Part shown: positions 1-6,033 of the stretch, piece by piece
How positions within the stretch are numbered: the stretch's first letter is position 1
Layout of the letters: each line of letters begins with the position of its first letter
NCBI GenBank assembly: GCA_021820785.1
Contig: JAKADE010000132.1
Span: 1 to 7,239 of the forward strand
Direction of reading: 5' to 3'
DNA from: Pseudomonadota bacterium
Lineage (GTDB): Bacteria; Pseudomonadota; Gammaproteobacteria; Steroidobacterales; Steroidobacteraceae
Length of the DNA: 7,239 nt
The notes under the pieces: generated by a model
Databases searched by the model: none
Seen by the model: only the letters and a program-made list of their open reading frames with translations
What the model was told of the DNA's origin: nothing
Translations under genes and position numbers: made by a program

Positions 1-915
1 GCCTCCGGCTCCGTCGGCCTCTCCTACGGCGCGCACTCGAATCTGTGCGTCAACCAGCTGCGCCTGAACGGCACGGACGCGCAGCGCGAGCGTTACCTGC
101 CGAAACTCATCAGCGGCGAGCACGTCGGGGCACTGGCGATGTCAGAACCGCAGGCCGGCTCGGACGTCACCTCGATGCAGCTGCGCGCCGAGAAGCGCGG
201 CAGCGATTACGTGCTCACCGGGCGCAAGATGTGGATCACCAACGGCCCGGACGCCGACGTGCTCGTCGTGTACGCCAAGACCGATCCGTCGGCCGGCAGC
301 CGCGGCATCAGCGCCTTCATCATCGAGCGTGACTTTCCGGGCTTCAGCACCGCGCAGAAGCTCGACAAGCTCGGCATGCGCGGCTCGAGCACCTGCGAGC
401 TGGTGTTCGAGCAGTGCGTGGTACCGGGGGAGAACCTGCTCGGCGCGCAGAACGCCGGTGTGCGCGTGCTGATGAGCGGACTCGACTACGAGCGCGTCGT
501 ACTCTCCGGCGGACCGCTCGGACTCATGGCCGCGGCACTCGATCTGGTGCTGCCCTACGTGCGCGAGCGCAAGCAGTTCGGACAGCCGATCGGCATGTTC
601 GAACTGATGCAAGCGAAACTCGCCGACATGTACACCGCGCTCGCCGCGAGCCGCGCCTACGTCTACAGCGTGGCGCGCGCCTGCGATGCCGGACAGGTCA
701 AGCGCCAGGATGCGGCGGCGTGCATCCTGTTTTCGGCCGAGCAGGCCACCCGCGTCGCACTCGAAGCCATCCAGGCACTCGGCGGCAACGGCTACATCAA
801 CGAATACCCGGCCGGGCGGCTGCTGCGTGATGCCAAGCTCTATGAGATCGGCGCCGGCACCCAGGAGATCCGCCGCATGCTGATCGGCCGCGAGCTGTTC
901 CAGGCCGCAGACTGA
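1..915 (+). CDS. liuA: Isovaleryl-CoA dehydrogenase-like acyl-CoA dehydrogenase, 5'-truncated by window edge
   Basis: The reading frame is open from base 1 to the TGA at 913-915 and gives 304 residues. The family is about 390 residues, so roughly the first 85 lie outside the window. The product is a soluble FAD enzyme oxidising a short branched acyl-CoA (isovaleryl-CoA to 3-methylcrotonyl-CoA in leucine breakdown) and passing electrons to ETF. Visible hallmarks are SYGAHSNLC near the left edge, the acyl-CoA dehydrogenase signature [12 protein letters not shown] (bases about 130-165), [10 protein letters not shown], and [10 protein letters not shown]. The catalytic Glu lies in [13 protein letters not shown] (codon 490-492). 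The C-terminal [12 protein letters not shown] has Gly where most acyl-CoA dehydrogenases carry their catalytic Glu, and this swap is characteristic of isovaleryl-CoA dehydrogenase. The resemblance to human IVD is close along the whole length. Downstream comes a GntR regulator, not the carboxylase genes of a typical liu operon. The subfamily call is firm, but the exact substrate is inferred. Confidence 0.93.
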   Translation, partial: ASGSVGLSYGAHSNLCVNQLRLNGTDAQRERYLPKLISGEHVGALAMSEPQAGSDVTSMQLRAEKRGSDYVLTGRKMWITNGPDADVLVVYAKTDPSAGSRGISAFIIERDFPGFSTAQKLDKLGMRGSSTCELVFEQCVVPGENLLGAQNAGVRVLMSGLDYERVVLSGGPLGLMAAALDLVLPYVRERKQFGQPIGMFELMQAKLADMYTALAASRAYVYSVARACDAGQVKRQDAAACILFSAEQATRVALEAIQALGGNGYINEYPAGRLLRDAKLYEIGAGTQEIRRMLIGRELFQAAD

Positions 916-920
916 GCGCC

Positions 921-1649
921 GTGGGCGTGCAGTTCGAGCAGATCGCGCTCGCCCCGGCGTACCGCAGGGTCGCCGAGGCGATCACGCAGCGGATCGTCCA
1001 GCGCTCGCTCACCGAGGGCGAGCGGCTGCCGCCGGAGACCGAACTCGCCCGTCAGCTCGGGGTGAACCGCTCGACGGTGCGCGAGGCGCTGCGCGAGTTG
1101 GAACGCAGCGGCCTGCTCGAGCGGCGCCCCGGCTCGAAACGCCTCGCGGTGAGCCGGCCGCAGCATCGCGCCGTGGCGCAGGACGTCAGCCGCGCGCTGG
1201 CGCTGCACGACGTGACCTTCATCGAAGTCTGGTCGGCACTGAGTGCCTTCGAGCCGCCGATCGCCGAGTGCGCCGCGCGTGCGCGCTCGCAGGCGGATCT
1301 TCAGCGCCTCGCCGAGGTGCGCGCGCGCTTCGATGCGGACCACGCCGACACGGAGCGGGCCGTGCACCATACGGCGGAGTTCTTCCGTGCGCTCGGTGCA
1401 GCCACGCACAATCAGGTGTTTGCGCTGGTGCACGCCCCGCTGATCGAGCTGCTCGTGCCCTCGCTGCGCGACATGATCGATCAGGTCCCGCAGGCCCGCT
1501 CGCGCATCGCCACGGCGCAGCGGCGCCTGCTCGAGGCGCTCGAGCGGCGCGACGCCGCGGCCGCGCGCCAGTGGATGGAGCGGCACATCCGCGATTTCAG
1601 GAAAGGCTACGAGCTGGCGGGCATCGACGTGAGCCATCGCATCCGCTGA
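921..1649 (+). CDS. GntR-family (FadR subfamily) transcriptional regulator with FCD-like ligand domain
   Basis: This is a 242-residue DNA-binding regulator. Residues about 13-78 form the GntR winged helix (YRRVAEAITQRIV, then LPPETELARQLGVNRSTVREALRELERSGLLERR), with the recognition helix around NRSTVREAL. Residues about 95-230 are all-helical and fit an FCD effector domain. The expected metal-binding pattern is mostly absent: the D-x3-H site is replaced (TAEFF, 151-155), a later His is Gln (Q200), and only H222 in MERHI remains. It may therefore bind an organic ligand, such as an acyl-CoA, without metal, as FadR itself does; this is inference. Translation starts at GTG 921, five bases after the acyl-CoA dehydrogenase stop. 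No Shine-Dalgarno sequence is visible, so expression probably depends on translational coupling. The regulator plausibly controls the upstream acyl-CoA dehydrogenase operon, but no operator can be assigned here. Confidence 0.92.
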   Translation: MGVQFEQIALAPAYRRVAEAITQRIVQRSLTEGERLPPETELARQLGVNRSTVREALRELERSGLLERRPGSKRLAVSRPQHRAVAQDVSRALALHDVTFIEVWSALSAFEPPIAECAARARSQADLQRLAEVRARFDADHADTERAVHHTAEFFRALGAATHNQVFALVHAPLIELLVPSLRDMIDQVPQARSRIATAQRRLLEALERRDAAAARQWMERHIRDFRKGYELAGIDVSHRIR

Positions 1650-1658
1650 TCGATCTGC

Positions 1659-1679
1659 CCGGGCGCGCAGCGCGCCCGG
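1659..1679. terminator. GC-only hairpin between convergent genes, possible bidirectional terminator
   Basis: A perfect 9-base inverted repeat (CCGGGCGCG / CGCGCCCGG) around a 3-base loop lies in the 35-base gap between the GntR stop and the SDR stop. No T-tract follows on either strand, so it is not a textbook intrinsic terminator. Its position between two converging genes makes termination or 3'-end protection for both transcripts the simplest reading. Confidence 0.5.
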
Positions 1680-1684
1680 CGCCT

Positions 1685-2575
1685 TCAGAGAAACAGATCC
1701 AACAGCAGGTCTTCCTCGCGGACCCCCGGGTTGCGGTAGGCGGAGAAGTCGCTCACCCCCTCCTCGCGCAGCACCTGCTCATCGATGCAGAACCGGCCGG
1801 TGAACGCACGGCTGTCGCGCTTCAGCAGCACGCAGGCCGCGTCGGCAACAATCTCCGGCGTGCGCACCCGCTGCAGCGCATCTGACGGTGCGCCGGCGAG
1901 TGCCACCTGAAGCGCCGCAGTTCCGATGATGGTGCGCGGCCAGAGGGCGTTCACCGCGATGCCCTGCGGGGCGAGCTCCCCGGACAACCCGAGCACGCAC
2001 AGACTCATGCCGAATTTGCTGAGCGAATACGGCAGGTGCGGGGCGAAACTGCGCTGCTCGAAATTCAACGCCGTCCGGTGCGGATCGGAACCGCTCAGCT
2101 CGAGGTTCAGCGGCGGGGCGAGCACCAGGATGTGCGGATTGCGGCCCTGCGCCAGATAGGGCGCGGCAAACTTGCTGCACATCAGCGTTCCGCGGGTGTT
2201 GATCGCGTGCATCAGGTCGAAGCGGCGCATGTCGGTCGCGAGGGTCGGCGTGAGGCTGATCGCACTCGCGTTGTTCACCAGGATGTCGATGCCGCCGAAC
2301 GCTTCGGCGGTGCGCTCCAGGGCGGCGCGGACCTGCTCGTCGTTGCGGACGTCGACCGGCAGCGCGAGCGCCTTGCCGCCGGCGGCCTCGATCTGCTCGG
2401 CTGCCGTATAGATCGTGCCCGGCAGTTTCGGGTGCGCCTCGGTGGTCTTTGCCGCCACGGCCACGTTCGCGCCCTCCCGCGCCGCCCGCAGGGCAATGGC
2501 GAGCCCGATGCCGCGGCTCGCACCCGTGATGAACAGGGTCCGCCCGCGCAGGCCCTGGCTGTCCGATGCTCCCAT
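1685..2575 (-). CDS. Short-chain dehydrogenase/reductase, HSDL2-like
   Basis: A 296-residue NAD(P)-dependent SDR. The Rossmann glycine motif TGASRGIG is at 17-24, VDVRND at 74-79, NNAS at 101-104, the tetrad Asn in AINTRG at 126, and the catalytic YSLSK at 183-187. The AAKTTEAHPKLPGTIYTAAEQIEAAGGKAL block (41-70), APPLNL, VNALWPRT and the late FTGRFCIDEQVLREEGV match the SDR domain of hydroxysteroid dehydrogenase-like protein 2 (HSDL2) as I recall it. No SCP2 lipid-binding domain follows, unlike the animal protein. Two oddities stand out. The usual active-site Ser region reads VLAPP (151-155) with no Ser. About 14 extra residues lie between PPLNL and Tyr183. The substrate is unknown; a lipid or acyl-CoA role is suggested by family and by the neighbouring acyl-CoA dehydrogenase. 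The ATG at 2575 is preceded by GAGG (2581-2584) at a 5-base spacing, which supports this start. Confidence 0.93.
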   Translation of the reverse strand: MGASDSQGLRGRTLFITGASRGIGLAIALRAAREGANVAVAAKTTEAHPKLPGTIYTAAEQIEAAGGKALALPVDVRNDEQVRAALERTAEAFGGIDILVNNASAISLTPTLATDMRRFDLMHAINTRGTLMCSKFAAPYLAQGRNPHILVLAPPLNLELSGSDPHRTALNFEQRSFAPHLPYSLSKFGMSLCVLGLSGELAPQGIAVNALWPRTIIGTAALQVALAGAPSDALQRVRTPEIVADAACVLLKRDSRAFTGRFCIDEQVLREEGVSDFSAYRNPGVREEDLLLDLFL

Positions 2576-2616
2576 GTCCGCCTCGAGTGCGACGGCCGCC
2601 CGATGCGGCCCGACTC

Positions 2617-2625
2617 ATCATAGCA
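2617..2625 (-). promoter_or_regulatory. Extended -10 promoter for the SDR gene
   Basis: Read on the minus strand, TGCTATGAT is an extended -10 element (TGn plus TATGAT, one mismatch to TATAAT). It would start a transcript near 2610, about 35 bases before the ATG at 2575. The -35 region has no good match to TTGACA, which is acceptable for an extended -10 promoter. Confidence 0.5.
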
Positions 2626-2633
2626 GCCGCGGG

Positions 2634-2651
2634 TGTTGCCGCGAGGCGACA
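2634..2651. repeat. Imperfect inverted repeat over the SDR -35 region, possible operator
   Basis: TGTTGCC (2634-2640) and GGCGACA (2645-2651) pair at six of seven positions around a 4-base centre. The repeat falls roughly where the -35 element of the SDR promoter would lie, so a bound repressor or activator is possible. No known regulator motif was recognised, and a 6/7 repeat can arise by chance. Confidence 0.2.
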
Positions 2652-2723
2652 GCCGGAGCTGCGACATACCGTACAAGCATCAGGAAATGCCGCAAAATCA
2701 CCCCCCGCCCGGCGCCGCCCCGG

Positions 2724-2729
2724 TACAAT
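2724..2729 (+). promoter_or_regulatory. -10 box of the fpr promoter
   Basis: TACAAT inside CCGGTACAATGCGCGCC is a strong sigma-70 -10 hexamer. It predicts initiation near 2736, giving a leader of about 37 bases before the TTG start. The expected -35 position (about 2700-2706) is a C-run with no match. This suggests an activator-dependent promoter, which would fit the stress-induced control of fpr known in Pseudomonas and E. coli, although no activator gene lies in the window. Confidence 0.55.
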
Positions 2730-2758
2730 GCGCGCCGCTGAATTCCCGGGCTAAACAT

Positions 2759-2764
2759 AGAGGT
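2759..2764 (+). promoter_or_regulatory. Ribosome-binding site deciding the TTG start of fpr
   Basis: AGAGGT lies eight bases before the TTG at 2773. There is no in-frame ATG or GTG giving a sensible N-terminus, and the resulting protein lines up end to end with Pseudomonas-type Fpr (ERVLSV starts at residue 7), so the rare TTG start is well supported. Confidence 0.75.
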
Positions 2765-2772
2765 ACACGCAC

Positions 2773-3549
2773 TTGGCGGCGATCAGCAGCGAACGGGTGC
2801 TATCGGTTAAGCACTGGACGGACACGCAATTCACCTTCACCACGACGCGGGACGCGGGACTGCGGTTCGAGAACGGTCAGTTCGTGATGGTGGGTCTCGA
2901 GGTCGACTCGCGCCCCCTGCTGCGCGCCTACAGCATCGCCAGTGCGAACCACGAGGAGTTCCTCGAGTTCCTCAGCATCAAGGTACCCGACGGCCCGCTC
3001 ACTTCCCGCCTGCAGCACATCCGCGAGGGCGACGAGGTCCTCATCAGCCGCAAGCCCACCGGCACGCTGGTGCTGCATGATCTGAAGCCCGGCAAGCGCC
3101 TGTACCTGCTCTCCACCGGCACCGGGGCGGCGCCCTTCATGAGCGTCATCAAGGACCCCGAGACCTACGAGCGCTTCGATCGCGTGGTGTTCGTGCACGG
3201 CGTGCGCTGGGCGCGCGAGACGGCGGTGGTGAAGCACCGCATCGAGGAGTTGAAATCGCACGAGCTGCTCGGGGAGTGGGTGAGCGAGAAGCTGCTGTAC
3301 TACCCGGCCGTGACGCGCGAACCGCATGCCAACCGCGGCCGCCTGACGACGCTGATCGATTCCAACCGCCTCGCCTACGACCTCGGCCTGCCGCCGCTCG
3401 ATCCGGCCGAAGACCGCGCCATGGTCTGCGGCAGCCCGGCGATGCTCACCGACACCTGCTCGCTGCTCGACGCGCGCGGCTTCACGATGTCCCCGCACAT
3501 CGGCGAGGCCGACGATTACGTGATCGAAAGAGCGTTCGTAGCGCGCTGA
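2773..3549 (+). CDS. fpr: Ferredoxin/flavodoxin-NADP+ reductase
   Basis: A 258-residue cytoplasmic FAD enzyme (EC 1.18.1.2) moving electrons between NADPH and ferredoxin or flavodoxin. It has roles in Fe-S cluster upkeep, oxidative stress and reductive activation of enzymes. The FAD-binding RAYS is at 51-54, followed by the family block LEFLSIKVPDGPLTSRLQ (64-81). The nucleotide-binding STGTGAAPFMSVI is at 114-126, with YYPAVTRE (176-183) and VCGSPAML (218-225) after it. The C-terminus DYVIERAFVAR is the extended AFV tail of the Azotobacter/Pseudomonas subclass, not the shorter E. coli type. Length equals the family norm. The last 34 bases are shared with the antisense end of the MFS gene: its TAA stop lies across the Asp248-Tyr249 codons. 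No terminator fits between the two genes. Confidence 0.97.
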   Translation: MAAISSERVLSVKHWTDTQFTFTTTRDAGLRFENGQFVMVGLEVDSRPLLRAYSIASANHEEFLEFLSIKVPDGPLTSRLQHIREGDEVLISRKPTGTLVLHDLKPGKRLYLLSTGTGAAPFMSVIKDPETYERFDRVVFVHGVRWARETAVVKHRIEELKSHELLGEWVSEKLLYYPAVTREPHANRGRLTTLIDSNRLAYDLGLPPLDPAEDRAMVCGSPAMLTDTCSLLDARGFTMSPHIGEADDYVIERAFVAR

Positions 3550-4796
3550 GCGGCCGCATCGGCGCGCGCCGCGAGCAGCCACAGCAGCGCACACACCGCC
3601 ACCGCCAGCGGCACGATCATCACCGCTGTGCCGAGCGAGCTTGCATCGGAGATCCCGCCGATGATCGACGGGGAGATCACGTCGCCGAGCGCATGGATGA
3701 CGAACACGCTGAGCGCCACCGCGCAGGCGCGCTCCGCCGGGCTGACCAGGTTGACGATCACGGTGTTGATCGGCCCGGTCGACATGAACAGCAGCAGCTC
3801 GGCCGCCGTGAGCGCAGCGTAGAACACCGACGGCGTGCCGGAGGCGAGCGCCAGATAGGTCGCCGGCACGGCGAGCACCGTCACCGCGCCGGACAGCCAC
3901 AGATACGCCTGAGCGGAGTACTTCAGGCAGTAATCTCCGAGCCATCCGCCGATGAAGGTGCCGAGAAAGCCGGTCACCACCACGATCTCGCCGAACCCGG
4001 CGGTGGCCTTCACGGCCGCCACGCCGCGCACCCGCTCGAGGAAGGTCGGCATCCAGAAGGCCATGCCGCCCAGGGCGAACGTGTAGGCCGCATAGCCGAG
4101 CACCGTCAGCAGATAGGCGCGGCTGCGCAGCAGCCGGACGTACACCCGCCAGGAACCGGCGGGCGCGGCCGGCGCCGCGGCGGACGCCGCGGCGTCCTGC
4201 GCGCCGCGCGGCGGATCGGGCAGCCGCCACACCCACACCGCCAGCAGCAGCCCCGGCACGCCGGCCACGTAGAACGCGGCGCGCCACCCGTAGTGGGCCG
4301 CCACCACGCCGCCGACGATGTACCCCAGCGCCGCGCCGACCGGAATCGCCATGTTGAACAGCGCGAACGCACGCCCGCGCGTGCGCAGCGGGAAATGATC
4401 GGCGAGCAGCGACGGGGCGATGGTGCCGTAGGCGGCCTCCCCGATACCGACCGCAGCGCGGGCCCCGAGCAGCTGCAGGTAGCTGCGCGCCAGTCCCGAG
4501 AGCCCCGTGGCGAGGCTCCAGAGAAACACGCCGATGGCGATCGGCCGGGTCCGCGAGCCGCGGTCCCCGATCCGCCCGAACAGCGGCGCGGCGAGCATGT
4601 AGACGATGAGAAAGCCGCTCATCAGCGTGCCGAGCTCGAAGTCATCGAGCCGCAGCGGACCGCTCTTCAGTTGCGGCAGCACCGCCGAGACCACGTAGCG
4701 GTCCAGATAGTTGAGCAGATTGATCCCGGCCAGGACCGCGAGCGACACGCCCGAGGCGCGCCGCAGCGCGCGCGAGTGTTCCTCCCCCATGGGCAC
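3516..4796 (-). CDS. Spinster-like major facilitator superfamily transporter
   Basis: A 426-residue inner-membrane transporter with about twelve hydrophobic segments in two halves. The halves are joined by a Pro/Ala-rich linker (about 193-215). Near the N-terminus INLLNYLDRYVVSAVLP (25-41) is the Spinster-type TM1 signature. MFS motif A follows TM2 as FGRIGDRGSRTR (73-84). GVGEA-like GIGEAAYGTIAPSLLADHF (117-135) and FNMAIPVGAALGYIVGG (147-163) also match the Spns group. Animal Spns proteins carry sphingolipids or lysolipids, while substrates of bacterial members are mostly unknown. The start is GTG 4796, five bases after the kinase stop; ATG 4790 is two codons later. Neither has a Shine-Dalgarno sequence, so coupling to kinase translation is likely. 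The gene end intrudes 34 bases into fpr, so its last 11 residues (RATNALSIT tail) are constrained by the fpr sequence. Confidence 0.93.
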   Translation of the reverse strand: MPMGEEHSRALRRASGVSLAVLAGINLLNYLDRYVVSAVLPQLKSGPLRLDDFELGTLMSGFLIVYMLAAPLFGRIGDRGSRTRPIAIGVFLWSLATGLSGLARSYLQLLGARAAVGIGEAAYGTIAPSLLADHFPLRTRGRAFALFNMAIPVGAALGYIVGGVVAAHYGWRAAFYVAGVPGLLLAVWVWRLPDPPRGAQDAAASAAAPAAPAGSWRVYVRLLRSRAYLLTVLGYAAYTFALGGMAFWMPTFLERVRGVAAVKATAGFGEIVVVTGFLGTFIGGWLGDYCLKYSAQAYLWLSGAVTVLAVPATYLALASGTPSVFYAALTAAELLLFMSTGPINTVIVNLVSPAERACAVALSVFVIHALGDVISPSIIGGISDASSLGTAVMIVPLAVAVCALLWLLAARADAAAQRATNALSIT

Positions 4797-4801
4797 GGCG
4801 C

Positions 4802-5947
4802 TCAGGCGGCCACCGGCGGAGCGAGCGGCGTCTCGCTGAGCTCGGCGAGCAGCGGCAGGCGGATCTCCGCCACCCAGCGTCCGCCGGGTCGCGGCGCAGC
4901 CTCGAAGGTGGCGCGCTCGCCGAACTGGATCGCGAGCCGTTCCCGTACGTTCTTCAATCCGATCCCCTCGTGGCCGGCGGACTCATGCTGATCGATGGTG
5001 TTGCTGACCCGCAGCGTCAGCATGGAGCCCGCTTCGAACGCCTCGACGCGGATCTCGACCGCATCGGGATGACCGGCCAGACCGTGCACGACGGCATTCT
5101 CGATCAGCGGCTGCAGGATCAGGCTCGGCACCCAGGCACTCGGAAAGTCCTCCGGCCCCGGGACCTGCACGGTGAGCCGGTCGGAGAAGCGCCGCTGCTG
5201 CAGCATCAGGTACAACCGGGCGAATTGCAGCTCATCGGCGAGACGCGAGAACTCCCGCTCCCCGGCGTGCAGCAGCCGGCGCAGCAGATCGGCGAGCTGC
5301 ACGATCATGCTGCGCGCATCGGCCGGGTCGCCGTCGATCTGACCGTGGATGGTGTTGAGCAGATTGAACAGCGAGTGCGGCGAGAGCTGCATGCGCAGTG
5401 CCGCCAGATGCGAGGCCGTCAACGCCCGCTCGAGCGCCGCGGAGCGGATCTGCGAGTCGCGCAGGCGGCGGTAGACGTCGAACCCGCTCGCCAGCGCCAG
5501 ACCGAACCCGTAGGTCAGCAGGAAGCTGGTGGCGCTCGCGATCCAGATCTGGGCGAGCGGCGCGATCGGGTGCCCAGGGCGCGGCGGGGAGTGGGTGAGC
5601 TGGCGCAACACCTCGTGGATGCCCATCAGCACCGAGTCCCCGAGCCACAGCGTCGGCTCGGCGAGCGCCGCGAATCCCACCGCGAGCAGCAGCTGCACCG
5701 GCAGGCGCCGCCAGAAGGGCATCCAGCCCAGGCGCAGCGAGCTCCAGACGCACCCGAGCAGGACCGGGTAGAGGAACAGGTGCTGCAGCAGCCGGGCGCG
5801 CCACGGGGCGAAGACGTGCCCGACGTGCATGGCCGTGAGGCTCGATTGCATCTGGTTCGCATAGAGCACGTCGGAGAGCGCCACGTAGATCCAGAACACC
5901 GTGACGATGAGCAGCAGGGGTCGGAAGCGCGCGTTCATGGGGCCCAT
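4802..5947 (-). CDS. LytS/YehU-type membrane sensor histidine kinase
   Basis: A 381-residue inner-membrane kinase. There are about four membrane segments: 10-29, 53-71, 82-102 and about 134-156. A short coiled-coil-like linker (160-187) leads to the His_kinase domain with [17 protein letters not shown] (184-200). His191 is the predicted phospho-acceptor. The family motif PHFLFN reads PHSLFN here. The ATPase domain has the N-box [16 protein letters not shown] (275-290) and the glycine box [11 protein letters not shown] (328-338); the usual D-x-G-x-G of the first glycine box is not evident (VSNTIDQ, 314-320). Such kinases normally work with a LytTR response regulator, but none is in the window. 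Downstream, five bases away, is a Spinster-like transporter that probably shares its mRNA. ATG 5947 has GGAGGG four bases upstream and is preferred over ATG 5938, whose spacing would be 13. The signal sensed is unknown. Confidence 0.93.
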   Translation of the reverse strand: MGPMNARFRPLLLIVTVFWIYVALSDVLYANQMQSSLTAMHVGHVFAPWRARLLQHLFLYPVLLGCVWSSLRLGWMPFWRRLPVQLLLAVGFAALAEPTLWLGDSVLMGIHEVLRQLTHSPPRPGHPIAPLAQIWIASATSFLLTYGFGLALASGFDVYRRLRDSQIRSAALERALTASHLAALRMQLSPHSLFNLLNTIHGQIDGDPADARSMIVQLADLLRRLLHAGEREFSRLADELQFARLYLMLQQRRFSDRLTVQVPGPEDFPSAWVPSLILQPLIENAVVHGLAGHPDAVEIRVEAFEAGSMLTLRVSNTIDQHESAGHEGIGLKNVRERLAIQFGERATFEAAPRPGGRWVAEIRLPLLAELSETPLAPPVAA

Positions 5948-5950
5948 GCT

Positions 5951-5996
5951 ACCCTCCCCGGCCCCTCCGTGGCGCGCCGCACGGCCCCGGGAGGGT
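5951..5996 (-). promoter_or_regulatory. Hairpin able to hide the kinase ribosome-binding site
   Basis: On the minus strand ACCCTCCCGG (5996-5987) can pair with CCGGGGAGGGT (5961-5951), which contains the kinase Shine-Dalgarno GGAGGG. One base is bulged. An inner CCGTG/CACGG pair is nested between the arms around an 8-base loop. If transcription begins before 5996, the RBS would be base-paired and translation restrained. I see no clear kinase promoter upstream, so the transcript start is unknown. Confidence 0.4.
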
Positions 5997-6002
5997 CATG
6001 AC
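5995..6002. repeat. Perfect 8-base palindrome GTCATGAC at the queD -35 position
   Basis: GTCATGAC lies in the divergent kinase/queD region and overlaps the -35 hexamer inferred for queD, also bordering the outer arm of the kinase leader hairpin. It could be an operator half or whole site, but eight bases is short. Confidence 0.25.
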
Positions 6003-6026
6003 GGGGCGCAGGCGCTCCGGTACAGT
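5998..6026 (+). promoter_or_regulatory. Promoter of queD, probably giving a leaderless mRNA
   Basis: The -35 ATGACG (5998-6003, 4/6 to TTGACA) and the -10 TACAGT (6021-6026, 4/6 to TATAAT) are separated by exactly 17 bases. Initiation 7-8 bases after the -10 falls at 6033-6034, the A of the queD ATG. No Shine-Dalgarno sequence precedes that ATG. The core CCGGTACAGTCGCGCC closely resembles the fpr promoter core. Confidence 0.55.
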
Positions 6027-6033
6027 CGCGCCC

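Noticed and set aside
840..1637. A 265-codon minus-strand frame opposite the GntR gene
   Set aside because: The plus-strand GntR protein has an unmistakable winged helix; the antisense frame has no motif.
2731..2750. Adjacent GAATTC and CCCGGG restriction-type sites before fpr as a sign of a cloning or vector artefact
   Set aside because: Only two short palindromes occur, and they lie in an otherwise natural promoter-leader context with flanking chromosomal genes on both sides.
2800..4287. A 495-codon open frame on the minus strand
   Set aside because: It runs antisense through fpr and out of frame through the transporter gene, both of which are clear family members. Its composition is low-complexity Arg/Ala/Gly.
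3276..4991. A 571-codon open frame on the plus strand
   Set aside because: It lies opposite the MFS and kinase genes, its translation is rich in Arg, Gln, His and Ala with no domain, and it arises because high-GC third positions leave few stops in the opposite frames.
5998..6033. An upstream ATG start for queD at 5998
   Set aside because: It would add 12 unconserved residues and sits on the predicted -35 box; the standard QueD N-terminus begins at 6034.
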